In this document: positions 9,204 through 18,232 of the stretch, in pieces
Layout of the letters: each line of letters starts with the position of its first letter
Position numbering within the stretch: position 1 is the first letter of the stretch
Assembly (NCBI GenBank): GCA_017303415.1
Contig: JAFLBJ010000001.1
Coordinates: 496,001-560,000, forward strand
Direction: 5' to 3'
Source: Chitinophagales bacterium
GTDB lineage: Bacteria; Bacteroidota; Bacteroidia; Chitinophagales; Chitinophagaceae
Length of the DNA stretch: 64,000 nucleotides
The notes under the pieces: model-generated
Told to the model about the DNA's origin: nothing
Databases searched by the model: none
Seen by the model: only the letters and a program-made list of their open reading frames with translations
Program-made: the position numbers and the translations under genes

Positions 9204-10697
9204 TTAAAGTGTACTATATACTTTCACAAATCCGTCACCTTCACTCGTTACCACCAGCAGGCTTTTACCTGTGGGGCTTTTTTGGGCCGGGATCAGGAGA
9301 AGCCCTTCGGGAGCATCGCCTGTTACCAGCGATTTGATAAACTTGGGGTTGCGGGGATTGGTAACATCATACAACGAAACGGCATCTGCGCGCTCCATGC
9401 CCACAAAAGCGATAACCTTGTTGCCTACCGGGCCAAGGGTGATCCCTTCGGGTTCAACACTTTTATCATCACTACGGCCATCATCGTATTTGGAAATGGC
9501 GATACACTGCTCATCCAGGTCATTGCCGCTGTCGAAGATCCGGCTTCCTGTATTGCCATTCCAAACGGTAAAGGAGCGGGAGCCCAGGGAATATAACTCA
9601 TCAAAATCACCATCCCCATCTGTATCACCCAGCGTGGTGGTCACATTCAAACGACCCAGTTTAGCATCCTGTCTGATTGTGGCATCGGGAAAGGCAGTGG
9701 GATCCAACGTAAGGTCTTTTACCCGTTTCAATTCTACAAAATTATCATACTCCCTGGCATCGCCTTCGTTGGCGGTAAACAGATAAGGTGTTCCAAACTG
9801 CTCCAGTACGGCGATGGCATCTGGTTCATACATTCCTTTTACATTCCAGGACGCAGGTGTATATCCACCATCGCGGTCGCTGGGATCTACTTCATTACCG
9901 GCAATATTGTAGCTCTTAAACCCAAGCGGAAAGATATGGGTAACCTTACGCGCGGGGATATTGATCTTTGCAATGGCATTATTCTCCTGCAATGTAACCC
10001 AGGCCGTATTTCCATCCTGCGAAACTGTTATGTATTCAGGCTCCATATCCTGGGCAAAACTGGCATTGGGTCCATATACACGCAATCCCTTTGCTTTCAA
10101 CGCAGCGGCTTGTCCGGCAAACGAAGAAAAACCTATCGTCTTGACCGAATAGCCCTGATTAACCGCAATGATCGATACCGTACCTACAGGGTCTATACTG
10201 TAATCACTGTTCGGCTCACCTTCATTAGCGGTTAAAATATACTTCCCATCATGGGTAAATGTCACCATATCCGGCAGTGCGCCAACAACGATCTGCTTTA
10301 CCACACTATAATCATTGGTTTTGAATACCACTACCTTGCCATTGTCTGTTTTTGCAAAACCTTCCACGGCAGCTGCCAACCGGCCATTGCTGACCGCCAC
10401 GCTATTGACACCTCCACCAAATGGCGTGATATCAATGTTTCCAATGATCTGAGGATTGGCAGGATTGGAAAGATCGATCACATCAATACGAGTGGTTCCA
10501 CTATTAGTCACCACAAACAATTTTTTGGTTACCGGATCAAAGGCAGAGATTTCGGCAGCGCCCTCACCTCCAACCTGAATGGAACTGATCTCTTCAAAAC
10601 TTGCAGCATCTTCATTCGACGGATGAGGCAGATCGCCGGGGGTACAAGATGCCAGTAAGGCCATAACAGCCAGGGGCATGAGTAATTTTCGTTTCAT
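9204..10697 (-). CDS. Choice-of-anchor I domain lipoprotein (beta-propeller)
   Basis: Exported lipoprotein of 497 residues. The start MKRKLLMPLAVMALLASC at 10697 gives a typical SPII signal with lipobox LLASC. The longer frame to 10784 lacks a sensible N-terminus. The body contains repeating beta-propeller blades with LVIVD-like strands (IDVIDLSNPANPQIIG; VSLYDVTNPRNPKFI). The family signature ANEGEPNSDYSIDPVGTVSII lies near residue 160. Members of choice-of-anchor I are often attached to phosphatase or nuclease domains, but none is fused here, so no catalytic activity can be assigned. It is preceded by the sigma-factor operon on the same strand with a 93-bp gap. Confidence 0.85.
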   Translation of the reverse strand: MKRKLLMPLAVMALLASCTPGDLPHPSNEDAASFEEISSIQVGGEGAAEISAFDPVTKKLFVVTNSGTTRIDVIDLSNPANPQIIGNIDITPFGGGVNSVAVSNGRLAAAVEGFAKTDNGKVVVFKTNDYSVVKQIVVGALPDMVTFTHDGKYILTANEGEPNSDYSIDPVGTVSIIAVNQGYSVKTIGFSSFAGQAAALKAKGLRVYGPNASFAQDMEPEYITVSQDGNTAWVTLQENNAIAKINIPARKVTHIFPLGFKSYNIAGNEVDPSDRDGGYTPASWNVKGMYEPDAIAVLEQFGTPYLFTANEGDAREYDNFVELKRVKDLTLDPTAFPDATIRQDAKLGRLNVTTTLGDTDGDGDFDELYSLGSRSFTVWNGNTGSRIFDSGNDLDEQCIAISKYDDGRSDDKSVEPEGITLGPVGNKVIAFVGMERADAVSLYDVTNPRNPKFIKSLVTGDAPEGLLLIPAQKSPTGKSLLVVTSEGDGFVKVYSTL

Positions 10698-10790
10698 AAG
10701 TGGCATGTGTTTTTGTTGAGGACGCAACATACCACACCCTATGTTAAGCGAAAATGAACTTAATGTTAGGAAATCATAAACCAACCAGGG

Positions 10791-11399
10791 TTAGTCCTGA
10801 TTGAGTTCTTCAATGTTCGCCCGCAGGATTTTCAGATGTTTACCAAAAGATTTCTCAAACATCCAATTGGCGAATTTCAAACAAAGAGGAACCATCACTA
10901 TAATACAAATAAGCAGCCCCCACGAAAAGACAGGTTTGGCAAAAAGTTGTGCCACCGTTTTACCTGAACCCATCATGCCGCCGAAGACAAACCCTGCTGA
11001 AACGGCTACCGGGTAAACATAAAGTGCTACACGCCGCTGCAGATCCCACCATTGTGTAAAATCTGCATCGTGCCGGCGCAACTCCGCCAGCAAATTGGCT
11101 TTGGGAGAAATATCAGGTTGTACCCGTTGATACAATCGAATGGTTGTATATAAAAGGAATAAATTAAACAGGATCATGATCACAAGTCCGGCCACTACCC
11201 AGCCACTGTTGATATAAGGGAATAAGAAAAAATAACCAATGGTGATGCCCGTTGCCCAAATCATGGAATAGAGTAATTGCCTTTTAAGGTCAACCAGGGG
11301 ATTCTTGCTATGCAGGCGATGCAGACGCGCCGGTTGAAGCAGCTCCTCCAGAACCTTATCCCCAGGCTCCCATTGTTTCCAGTTAATGTCTGCGCTCAT
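10791..11399 (-). CDS. Four-helix membrane protein, candidate partner of the ECF sigma factor
   Basis: Unrecognised 202-residue protein. Two hydrophobic helices lie near residues 45-95 (MIWATGITIGYFFLF; VVAGLVIMILFNLFLL) and two near 127-175 (VALYVYPVAVSAGFVFGGM; FSWGLLICIIVMVPLCL). The cytosolic N-terminus and the central loop are charged. Its ATG overlaps the stop of the ECF sigma gene by 4 bp, implying translational coupling. Genes in this position are commonly anti-sigma factors. This one lacks a visible zinc-finger anti-sigma motif (HxxxCxxC), so the role is inferred only from the overlap. Confidence 0.7.
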   Translation of the reverse strand: MSADINWKQWEPGDKVLEELLQPARLHRLHSKNPLVDLKRQLLYSMIWATGITIGYFFLFPYINSGWVVAGLVIMILFNLFLLYTTIRLYQRVQPDISPKANLLAELRRHDADFTQWWDLQRRVALYVYPVAVSAGFVFGGMMGSGKTVAQLFAKPVFSWGLLICIIVMVPLCLKFANWMFEKSFGKHLKILRANIEELNQD

Positions 11400-11878
11400 A
11401 CGTTTCGGGGGATTAATAGATTGGAAAGACGTTCGCGGATACGGAACAGTTTTACATTGATGCTATTGGCCGTGATCCCCATCATTTCAGCGATCTCCTG
11501 ATTGCCATAGCCATCCAGATGAAGGGTAATGATGGCCCTGTCGGTTTCGGGTAGTCGGCGAATTGCCGTGTACAACACTTCCGCCCTTTCGTTTTCCAAA
11601 ACACTTGGTCCAATTCCCACTTCCTCAGGGGCATGTTCCGGATATTCGATCCTGTTCTTCTTCCTTTTTGCGGTAAATACCGTATTCAGGCTGATGCGGT
11701 ACAACCAGGTGCTGAATTTCGATTCACCCCGAAAACTCGCCCAACCCTTCCAACATTGAAGCACTACCTCCTGGTAAAGATCCTTCCGCTCCTCCGCATC
11801 GGAGGCATAAAGGTTCACCACCTTGTAGATGATGGCCTGATGGGACCTGATCTGTTCCAGAAACTCTTTTTCGCTCAA
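11396..11878 (-). CDS. ECF-type RNA polymerase sigma factor
   Basis: Extracytoplasmic-function sigma-70 factor of 160 residues. Region 2 spans about residues 5-75 (DLYQEVVLQCWKGWASFRGESKFSTWLYRISLNT, here in part, contains the -10 recognition helix). Region 4 lies at about 100-155 (LPETDRAIITLHLDGYGNQEIAEMMG, in part; then SVNVKLFRIR-like helix SINVKLFRIRERL). There is no extra C-terminal domain. It overlaps the following membrane protein gene by 4 bp, and an 84-residue membrane protein gene ends 29 bp upstream. The signal and regulon are unknown. Confidence 0.93.
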   Translation of the reverse strand: MSEKEFLEQIRSHQAIIYKVVNLYASDAEERKDLYQEVVLQCWKGWASFRGESKFSTWLYRISLNTVFTAKRKKNRIEYPEHAPEEVGIGPSVLENERAEVLYTAIRRLPETDRAIITLHLDGYGNQEIAEMMGITANSINVKLFRIRERLSNLLIPRNV

Positions 11879-11907
11879 GCAGAAAGTTTTGCCTTACAAC
11901 AGAAAAT

Positions 11908-12162
11908 TCAAAAAATGGTTAAGAAGAGTAAGGCAAACACGAGTATTATATGTACGCCTAACCAGATCCGCTGGAAAAGTGGGCGCTGTGGCCAGGAAAC
12001 CTCGGGCGAAAAGGGATCAAAGGCCAGGGCAATACCCAGATTGGCCAGCGCGGTACCTGTATCTTTTGAAAAAAAATAAGACCAGACCGCTATCAACACA
12101 AAGCCGGTATATAATATGCGATTGAATCGGATATCCGTTCTCTTTTTAACACCTGTTTGCAT
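11908..12162 (-). CDS. Small two-helix membrane protein
   Basis: Unrecognised 84-residue protein, starting MQTGVKKRTDIRF. There are two hydrophobic segments, about residues 17-33 (ILYTGFVLIAVWSYFF) and 65-84 (RIWLGVHIILVFALLFLTIF), separated by a soluble loop. It lies just upstream of the ECF sigma gene on the same strand (29-bp gap), so it may be the first gene of that operon. Real coding is likely from membrane topology and context; the function is unknown. Confidence 0.6.
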   Translation of the reverse strand: MQTGVKKRTDIRFNRILYTGFVLIAVWSYFFSKDTGTALANLGIALAFDPFSPEVSWPQRPLFQRIWLGVHIILVFALLFLTIF

Positions 12163-12212
12163 GGGTCGTTTTTATTATTAGTATCAAAACAGCACCCAAA
12201 AATTACAGGGGT

Positions 12213-12500
12213 CTATTGGCTTCGTTCCACAGTTTTGAAGTCCTTGGAAACCAGGGCGGTCATGGTACCCACCGTATCTTTTGATCCATCCTGCATCCGT
12301 ACCCGGAATTCACAAAAATAGTCCTGGCTCTTTTCGGCCCATATTACTTCCTTTACGGTAAAGGTTACTCCCTGTCTGGCACTTATACGCAGGTGCTCCT
12401 GCATGGTCTCCATCAGTTTTGATTCCAATTCTGCTTCGGTACTGAATCTGGGACCGCAGGAAAACAAGCCGGCCAGGAGCATGATCAGGATATAGCGCAT
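12213..12500 (-). CDS. Small lipoprotein of unknown function
   Basis: 95-residue protein starting MRYILIMLLAGLFSC, a clear SPII signal with lipobox LFSC and Cys at residue 15. The mature part is about 80 residues, mixed alpha/beta, with alternating strands (VTFTVKEVIWAEKSQDYFCEF; in part) that resemble a small NTF2-like or cystatin-like fold, but no family is recognised. The open frame continues to 12623, but the extra residues overlap the kinase gene and carry no signal. It lies between the kinase operon and the sigma-factor cluster, all on the minus strand. Confidence 0.7.
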   Translation of the reverse strand: MRYILIMLLAGLFSCGPRFSTEAELESKLMETMQEHLRISARQGVTFTVKEVIWAEKSQDYFCEFRVRMQDGSKDTVGTMTALVSKDFKTVERSQ

Positions 12501-12543
12501 AATGTGGTTTTTGTGAAGATAGGCAAGAGGACATATATGCCGA

Positions 12544-13947
12544 TCATTGAAAAGGCAGGGATATCTCAAGTTTGAACCCCTTACCAGGTGCTGTATGAAT
12601 AGCCGAGCGTCCATCGAGTACATTTATCCTGGCAGATATATTATGCAACCCGATACCTTTATATAGATCGGAAGGTTCGGCGCCTTTCCCATTGTCCGCG
12701 ATCAGTATTAAATGCTTCCCTTCCGTTTGCCGAAACTGAAACAATACCTCTGAAGCACTGGCGTATTTAATAATATTGGCACATTGTTCCTGAAATATGC
12801 GGTACAAGGCCAGTTTTTGATCGGCCTTAAGATCCTTTTCCTGAAACTCTTCCCGCTCAATTTTTACCTGGATGCCGGCAGGTATAAGCATATTACCCAC
12901 CAGTCTGTTCAATTGTTCAACCAGGCCCTCTGTCTCCAGATCCGGTGTAACCAACTCATGGGCAATTTTCCGATTCTCGGATATGGCTTCCCGAATACTG
13001 TCCATACAGGAATTGAGTAATTCTTTTCCCTTTGCCGGATTATCACGCATGATGGTCAGTAGCAGGTTGGTACCCACCAATATCTGGTTCACGTTGTCAT
13101 GTAATTCAACAGCAATAGCGTTTCGTTCGCGCTCCTGGGCTGCCAGTGCCGTAGCCGTAAGGCGTTGCTGTTCCCGCCGCTTCTGCTCCATCAAGGCTAA
13201 TTGCAAACGCTTTTTTTCAGAAATATCCCGTATGAACATGGAAATACCATCCGGTGAGGGGTAAATATGGTTTTCCTGCCAAAGATCAAGCGGAGCAAAA
13301 TAATCTTCGTTGGTTTGATATCGTTGTTCCTGCAAAGCCCGAAGCATAGCTTGATAGGTGGCTGAATCTACTGCTTCCGGGAAAATCTCCCACACAGACC
13401 TACCCAAAACTTCCTCCGGTTTTTTATGGATCAGGATGGAGGCTTGCGGATTGATGTAGGTATACTTCCACTCATTATCCAATGCTATAAAGGCATCGGT
13501 GATCCTTTCCACCAATACCCGGTAGTTTCTTTCGCTTATCACTAATTGCGCAATGGCATTTTCTCTTGCCCTTTCCGTTTCATGATGACGTAAGGCCGCC
13601 TGAATCGCCGAAGGCAACCGTACCAGACTATGCTTTAATATATAATCATCCGCCCCGTTTTTTATGATATGTACGGCAAACTCCTCTGACATTGTACCCG
13701 TAACCATGATAAAAGGGATATGCACGCTCTTTTCCTGCAAGAACCGCAAAGCATCTTTGGCATCAAACTGCGGAAGTGAATTATCCGCCAGGATTACATC
13801 CGGTTTAAATTCTTCCAGGGCTTGTGCAAATTCAGCAGCGCTGGAAACAACCTGGAATACCGGGTTCAGGTCATGACCACGCAGGCTTCGCTGAACAAGC
13901 TCCGCATCGGTGGCGTCATCCTCTAACATCAAAATGCGCAATTCCAT
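12544..13947 (-). CDS. Receiver-PAS-histidine kinase (HisKA_3/NarL-partner type)
   Basis: Cytosolic 467-residue signalling protein. A receiver domain (about 3-118; phospho-acceptor Asp55 in ADNSLPQ, Lys105) is followed by a PAS domain (about 138-245), a coiled coil, a dimerisation/phosphoacceptor domain with the H-box VELHDNVNQIL (His283) and a C-terminal ATPase domain (N-box ANIIKYASA about 390, G-box DNGKGAE about 420). The order receiver-sensor-kinase suggests that a phosphorelay input modulates the kinase. It is the last gene of a three-gene operon; its start is 2 bp after the stop of the single-domain regulator. No DNA-binding partner is encoded next to it. Confidence 0.9.
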   Translation of the reverse strand: MELRILMLEDDATDAELVQRSLRGHDLNPVFQVVSSAAEFAQALEEFKPDVILADNSLPQFDAKDALRFLQEKSVHIPFIMVTGTMSEEFAVHIIKNGADDYILKHSLVRLPSAIQAALRHHETERARENAIAQLVISERNYRVLVERITDAFIALDNEWKYTYINPQASILIHKKPEEVLGRSVWEIFPEAVDSATYQAMLRALQEQRYQTNEDYFAPLDLWQENHIYPSPDGISMFIRDISEKKRLQLALMEQKRREQQRLTATALAAQERERNAIAVELHDNVNQILVGTNLLLTIMRDNPAKGKELLNSCMDSIREAISENRKIAHELVTPDLETEGLVEQLNRLVGNMLIPAGIQVKIEREEFQEKDLKADQKLALYRIFQEQCANIIKYASASEVLFQFRQTEGKHLILIADNGKGAEPSDLYKGIGLHNISARINVLDGRSAIHTAPGKGFKLEISLPFQ

Positions 13948-13949
13948 AT

Positions 13950-14393
13950 TCAGCTGATTGGAGGCTGGTTCAACAATAACCAGTAAAATCCCAGACTTCG
14001 GATCGATTCGGCAAAGCCTTCAAAATTTACCGGCTTAACGATATAACTATTGGCGCCAAGGTCATAACATCGTTGGATATCCGGGTTTTCAGCCGAAGAG
14101 GTTAACATCACCACCGGGATGGCCTTGGTCTCCTGATTCTTCTTTAATTGCTCCAAAACCTCCAGGCCATTGAGTTTTGGCATTTGAATATCCAATAAGA
14201 CCACTTTGGGATAGGGATGATTGTCCCGCCCCTTATATGCCCCACGGGCAAACAGAAAATCAAGTGCCTCTTCGCCATCTTTAACGTGCACCAATTGATT
14301 GGCCATATTGTGCTTCTTCAATTCACGTATGGTGAGTTCTGCATCATCAAAATTGTCCTCTACCAGGAGAATCTCTACAGGTTGTGTTGTCAT
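13950..14393 (-). CDS. Single-domain response regulator (Rcp1-like)
   Basis: CheY-like receiver of 147 residues without an output domain. The acidic pair is in LVEDNFDDAE (residues 10-19), the phospho-acceptor is Asp68 in VVLLDIQMPKLNG, Thr/Ser is in VVMLTSSAEN, and Lys is in YIVKPVNFEGF. The family usually works as a shuttle between a phytochrome-like or CHASE3 kinase and other signalling proteins. Here it sits between such a kinase (15 bp upstream) and a receiver-containing kinase (2 bp downstream), which supports a relay among the three products. Confidence 0.93.
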   Translation of the reverse strand: MTTQPVEILLVEDNFDDAELTIRELKKHNMANQLVHVKDGEEALDFLFARGAYKGRDNHPYPKVVLLDIQMPKLNGLEVLEQLKKNQETKAIPVVMLTSSAENPDIQRCYDLGANSYIVKPVNFEGFAESIRSLGFYWLLLNQPPIS

Positions 14394-14408
14394 TGAATTT
14401 TAATTTAT

Positions 14409-16112
14409 CTATGATTCAATAGGTATTGAAAAATAAAAAGTGGCTCCCTTTTCTGTTTCCCCTTCCGCCCAGGTATTTCCGCCATGTCGAAAGATGATCT
14501 TCTGAACCAGGGCCAACCCCACTCCGGTACCCTCAAACTCCACCTGGCTATGCAACCGTTGAAACACCTTAAATAGTTTATCCCTGTACTGGCTGTTAAA
14601 GCCAACGCCATTATCCCGGATAAAATAAACCTGCTGTCTTCCCTGCACATAATGCCCGATATGGATCTCGGGGCGTTCTTTTTTTCCCGTGTACTTGACC
14701 GCATTTGACATCAGGTTGATCCATACCTGTCGCAGGGTGGCAGGATCACCCATCACCATCGGGAGTGGCTCAATGGTCCATTGTATGTTTCGTTCACTTT
14801 CTACGCTGGCATACTCCTGCGCCAACTCTTTTACCATCTGCTCCATATCTACTCTCGCCTTGGCCATCTCCTTTCGGCCCATACGGGAAAAGGCCAGCAG
14901 GTCATCAATCAGGTTGCCCATACGCAGAGCATTGTTCTTTATCACACCCGTAATCCGCCTTGCTTCATCATCGAGTTTTGCGCCATATTCATTTTCCAAT
15001 ATGGTGGTAAACCCGGTAATGCCCCGAAGCGGCGCGCGAAGGTCATGGGAGACAGAATAGGTAAACGCTTCCAATTCCTCGTTGCTTCGCCGGAGGTTAT
15101 TCTCCAGGTCTTTGCTTCCGGTAATATCCCGCACGGAGGCGGAAACCATCATTCCCTCTTCGGTGCGAATGGGAGAAAGACTGATGGCCACAGGAAACAA
15201 TCCCCCATCCTTCTTTAATGCCTTGAGTTCGATCCCTTCTCCCATCATACGCACTCTGGGCTGATCCGAGTACCTTCCCCGATGATGGGAATGTCTCTCC
15301 CGCAGCTCACCAGGAATAAGCAATTCAACTTTCTTTCCTAATAATTCTTCCTTTGTGTACCCGAATAACCGCTCCGTTTGCTGATTGATCATGCGAATAA
15401 AACCCTCCTCATCCACGATCACTGTGGCATCCGGGGCCGAATCAAGGAGCGCCCTGAATTTTCGCTCACTCAACTCTTTCTTGCGGATATCTGCCCGCAG
15501 GTTATATAAACTATAAAGCGATAACACCAGTACAATCCCCAATACACCAAACAAAATCCGGTTGAGCTGACCGATCATGTCCTCATTGGCCCTTTTTCTT
15601 ATTTCCAAAGCCCGGGTCTCTGCATCGATCAACCTGATTCCCAAATGACGTATGCTATCTGTATAGGATTTACCAACCCCTTCCCGCACCATAGCGATGA
15701 TGGCACCCAGGCCCTGACTACGACGCACACTCACCATACTGTCCGAAAACTGGATCCGGACCCGGATATAACGATCCAGTGAATCAACAATACGGGCATA
15801 TTCCTCACTCCGATAGGCATTGGTCCTGATCCAATTCATTTCCTGTTCAAATTGATAAACCGAACGGTGGAGCGGCTCCAGAAAGGCCTCATCCCCGGTG
15901 ATCACATATCCTCGTGCCCCGGTTTCATTATCAAGCGATGTCATCACCAGATTTTGGGCATGCCGAATAGCCTCCTGCGTCAGGTTTACTATGCGGGCTG
16001 TATCTTTTACCCTTTCCGATTGACGAATGGAAATGAACAAAATGATACCCATCGTAACAAACAGGGTCACGATGCCGCCGGTAATGATCCCATTGGTAGA
16101 AGGTTTAATCAT
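14409..16112 (-). CDS. CHASE3-PAS sensor histidine kinase
   Basis: Membrane-bound sensor kinase of 567 residues. Helix 1 (about 9-28) and helix 2 (about 186-204) enclose a periplasmic four-helix CHASE3 domain (NETGARGYVITGDEAFLEP near 62-80 is its signature). A PAS domain follows (about 218-335, TERLFGYTKEELLGK). HisKA has the H-box SVSHDLRAPLRG (His356). The HATPase_c has an N-box NLMSNAVKYTG near 468 and a G2 box EGTGVGLALVQKI near 535. It is the first gene of a three-gene operon with the Rcp1-like regulator and the receiver-PAS kinase. The ligand is unknown. Confidence 0.93.
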   Translation of the reverse strand: MIKPSTNGIITGGIVTLFVTMGIILFISIRQSERVKDTARIVNLTQEAIRHAQNLVMTSLDNETGARGYVITGDEAFLEPLHRSVYQFEQEMNWIRTNAYRSEEYARIVDSLDRYIRVRIQFSDSMVSVRRSQGLGAIIAMVREGVGKSYTDSIRHLGIRLIDAETRALEIRKRANEDMIGQLNRILFGVLGIVLVLSLYSLYNLRADIRKKELSERKFRALLDSAPDATVIVDEEGFIRMINQQTERLFGYTKEELLGKKVELLIPGELRERHSHHRGRYSDQPRVRMMGEGIELKALKKDGGLFPVAISLSPIRTEEGMMVSASVRDITGSKDLENNLRRSNEELEAFTYSVSHDLRAPLRGITGFTTILENEYGAKLDDEARRITGVIKNNALRMGNLIDDLLAFSRMGRKEMAKARVDMEQMVKELAQEYASVESERNIQWTIEPLPMVMGDPATLRQVWINLMSNAVKYTGKKERPEIHIGHYVQGRQQVYFIRDNGVGFNSQYRDKLFKVFQRLHSQVEFEGTGVGLALVQKIIFRHGGNTWAEGETEKGATFYFSIPIES

Positions 16113-16468
16113 TCTTAACTTTTGGATCAGATAATTCCGGACAGATTGTTCAACCTAAATAGTGAGGTACGTAAACTTTAAGGTGAGAATGGCAAGCAAT
16201 CCCTTCTCCATTACCTTGGTTACCTTAATTGATTACTGAATTTAATCGAAAGATGATTGATATAAAAGGATATACACATCTTTTTATGAACACATTTCAA
16301 ATTTTTTATTATCCTATATATAATCTGTATTTAACCATAGGATATAGACTATTTTGATATATGTAGACAAGAATTGTTTAATAAGTATAAACCATTAACA
16401 GTCAGACCTTAAATAAGCATTTGATATCCAATGAAAACATTGTATTTTGTTCCCTCCAATCTAAAACC
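16113..16468. other. AT-rich divergent intergenic region
   Basis: About 355 bp, strongly AT-rich, between a leftward kinase operon and a rightward lipoprotein gene, so it should hold two promoters. TATCCTAT (16310-16317) and ATAGGATA (16337-16344) form an 8-bp inverted repeat, and a further GGATATA lies near 16268. These could be regulatory sites. No RNA gene or small reading frame is recognised. Confidence 0.5.
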
Positions 16469-18232
16469 ATGAAACTGTTCCAAAAGCTTCTTTCTGCATT
16501 AGCCTTAATAACACTGTTTTTTTCTGCCTGTCAGCGTGAAATAAAAAATGATCTTCCTCCTGGTACCGAGCCTGGGATTGTGGTAAATGCAAGTCCGGTC
16601 AATGCCAACCTAACAGGTGTGATCCTGGACGAAAGTGGTACGCCGATGCCCGGCGCACTTGTCAAGGCCGGAGGACAAACCATGGTGACCAATGATAAAG
16701 GGTTGTTCCGATTTAATAATATCCAACTGGATAAATACAATTCAGTAGTAAAAGTGGAAAAGGCTGGATATTTCCAGGCCATCCGTACTTTTTCAGCGGT
16801 GGCAAACAATACCAATTTTGTCCGTATCAAGTTGATCACCAAAAACGAGATCGACAATTTTGTATCGACTGCAGGCGGTACCATCACCCTGGGAGGATCA
16901 ACGATCACCATACCGGGTAATTCTGTGGTGCTGAAATCAAACAACCAACCCTATATGGGAACAGTTCGTGTTTTTGCCGCCAATATTGACCCTACACAAA
17001 ATGATATTGGTGAGATCATTCCTGGAAGTTTCCAGGCTACAGACGCCAATAATTATCGGGTACTCCTGAAATCATATGGTATGATGGCTGTTGAACTGGA
17101 AGGTGCAGGTGGAGAGCCACTTCAGATCGCCACAGGGAAAAAAGCTACCCTTAAAATGGCCATCCCCTCTTCATTACAAAGCTCCGCGCCCGCCACTATT
17201 CCCCTTTGGTACATGAATGAAACAGATGGTTTGTGGAAGGAAGAAGGCAGCGCTACCAAAGTGGGTAATGTTTACCAGGGCGAAGTCTCCCACTTCTCCT
17301 TCTGGAATTGTGATATCAGCAATAACGCGGTTTTTCTTGAAATGACCCTGATCACCAACGAAGGACCACTTCCCTATACCACGGTAAAAATCACGCGGGT
17401 GAGCAACGGCAGCTCTTCAATGGGTTACACGGATTCCCTTGGACATGTAAGTGGATTTGTGTTCAATAACGAACCGCTGCTGCTTCAGGTGTTGGATAAT
17501 TGTCAATCGGTTATTTATTCACAGAATATCGGGCCCTTTACCGCCACCACCAACCTGGGCAATATCACCGTCGATCTTCCGGCGGTAAATGAACTGCAGG
17601 TTACCGGTACAGCCACCAACTGTAATAACCAACCCATCGCAAACGGAAAAGCCTATATCTATTTTGAAGATGTACTCTTTGTTGCACCCGTACAGGCAGG
17701 CAGTTTCTCCCTGCATATGACCCGGTGCGCCAATAGTACCGGACTTGTAGAAGTGGTGGTTGAAGACCTTGACACCGATCAGCAAAGCGCTCCGATTGTT
17801 GCCGCGGCTTCTACAGGCGTTTTTAATACGGGTAATATTCAGGCTTGTGGTACTTCCTCTGTCACCTTTATCAATTATGCCATTGATGGAGGTGCGGAAT
17901 ACGTGATCAATAGTAGTGTGGCTGGTGATTCGATCTCCGCGTATAACCAGGGCTCCCAGAACTATTTTGACATCAATGGTTTCAAAGTGAGCCAGCCAAA
18001 TATCAATATCTGGTTTGGGTTCACCGGCAATTCCATAGGCAGCTTCCCGATCAGTATGCGGTCGGTCAACCAATACGATTCAATTGTTGTGGTCACACCC
18101 CTGAATGTAAATGTCACCACCTTTGGTGCCCCCGGTCAGTTTATTGAAGGAAATTTCAATGGCCAATTCAAGGAAGGAGCTGCCAGCACCCAGCATACGA
18201 TCAACTGTACCTTCCGGGTCAGGAGATTTTAA
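16469..18232 (+). CDS. Carboxypeptidase-regulatory-like lipoprotein
   Basis: Cell-surface or periplasmic lipoprotein of 587 residues. The start MKLFQKLLSALALITLFFSAC at 16469 (a 21-residue signal, here counted not quoted further) ends in the lipobox FFSAC; the open frame begins 48 bp earlier without a signal. Residues about 45-115 form a carboxypeptidase D regulatory-like beta-sandwich (TGVILDESGTPMPGALVKAGG, in part; GLFRFNNI). A ZU5-like or repeated beta domain follows (GGTITLGGSTITIPGNSV near 132), then further Ig-like repeats (about 300-400). This layout is common in Bacteroidota surface proteins. No catalytic site is visible. It converges with the transporter gene and overlaps its 3' end by 4 bp. 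Confidence 0.8.
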   Translation: MKLFQKLLSALALITLFFSACQREIKNDLPPGTEPGIVVNASPVNANLTGVILDESGTPMPGALVKAGGQTMVTNDKGLFRFNNIQLDKYNSVVKVEKAGYFQAIRTFSAVANNTNFVRIKLITKNEIDNFVSTAGGTITLGGSTITIPGNSVVLKSNNQPYMGTVRVFAANIDPTQNDIGEIIPGSFQATDANNYRVLLKSYGMMAVELEGAGGEPLQIATGKKATLKMAIPSSLQSSAPATIPLWYMNETDGLWKEEGSATKVGNVYQGEVSHFSFWNCDISNNAVFLEMTLITNEGPLPYTTVKITRVSNGSSSMGYTDSLGHVSGFVFNNEPLLLQVLDNCQSVIYSQNIGPFTATTNLGNITVDLPAVNELQVTGTATNCNNQPIANGKAYIYFEDVLFVAPVQAGSFSLHMTRCANSTGLVEVVVEDLDTDQQSAPIVAAASTGVFNTGNIQACGTSSVTFINYAIDGGAEYVINSSVAGDSISAYNQGSQNYFDINGFKVSQPNINIWFGFTGNSIGSFPISMRSVNQYDSIVVVTPLNVNVTTFGAPGQFIEGNFNGQFKEGAASTQHTINCTFRVRRF

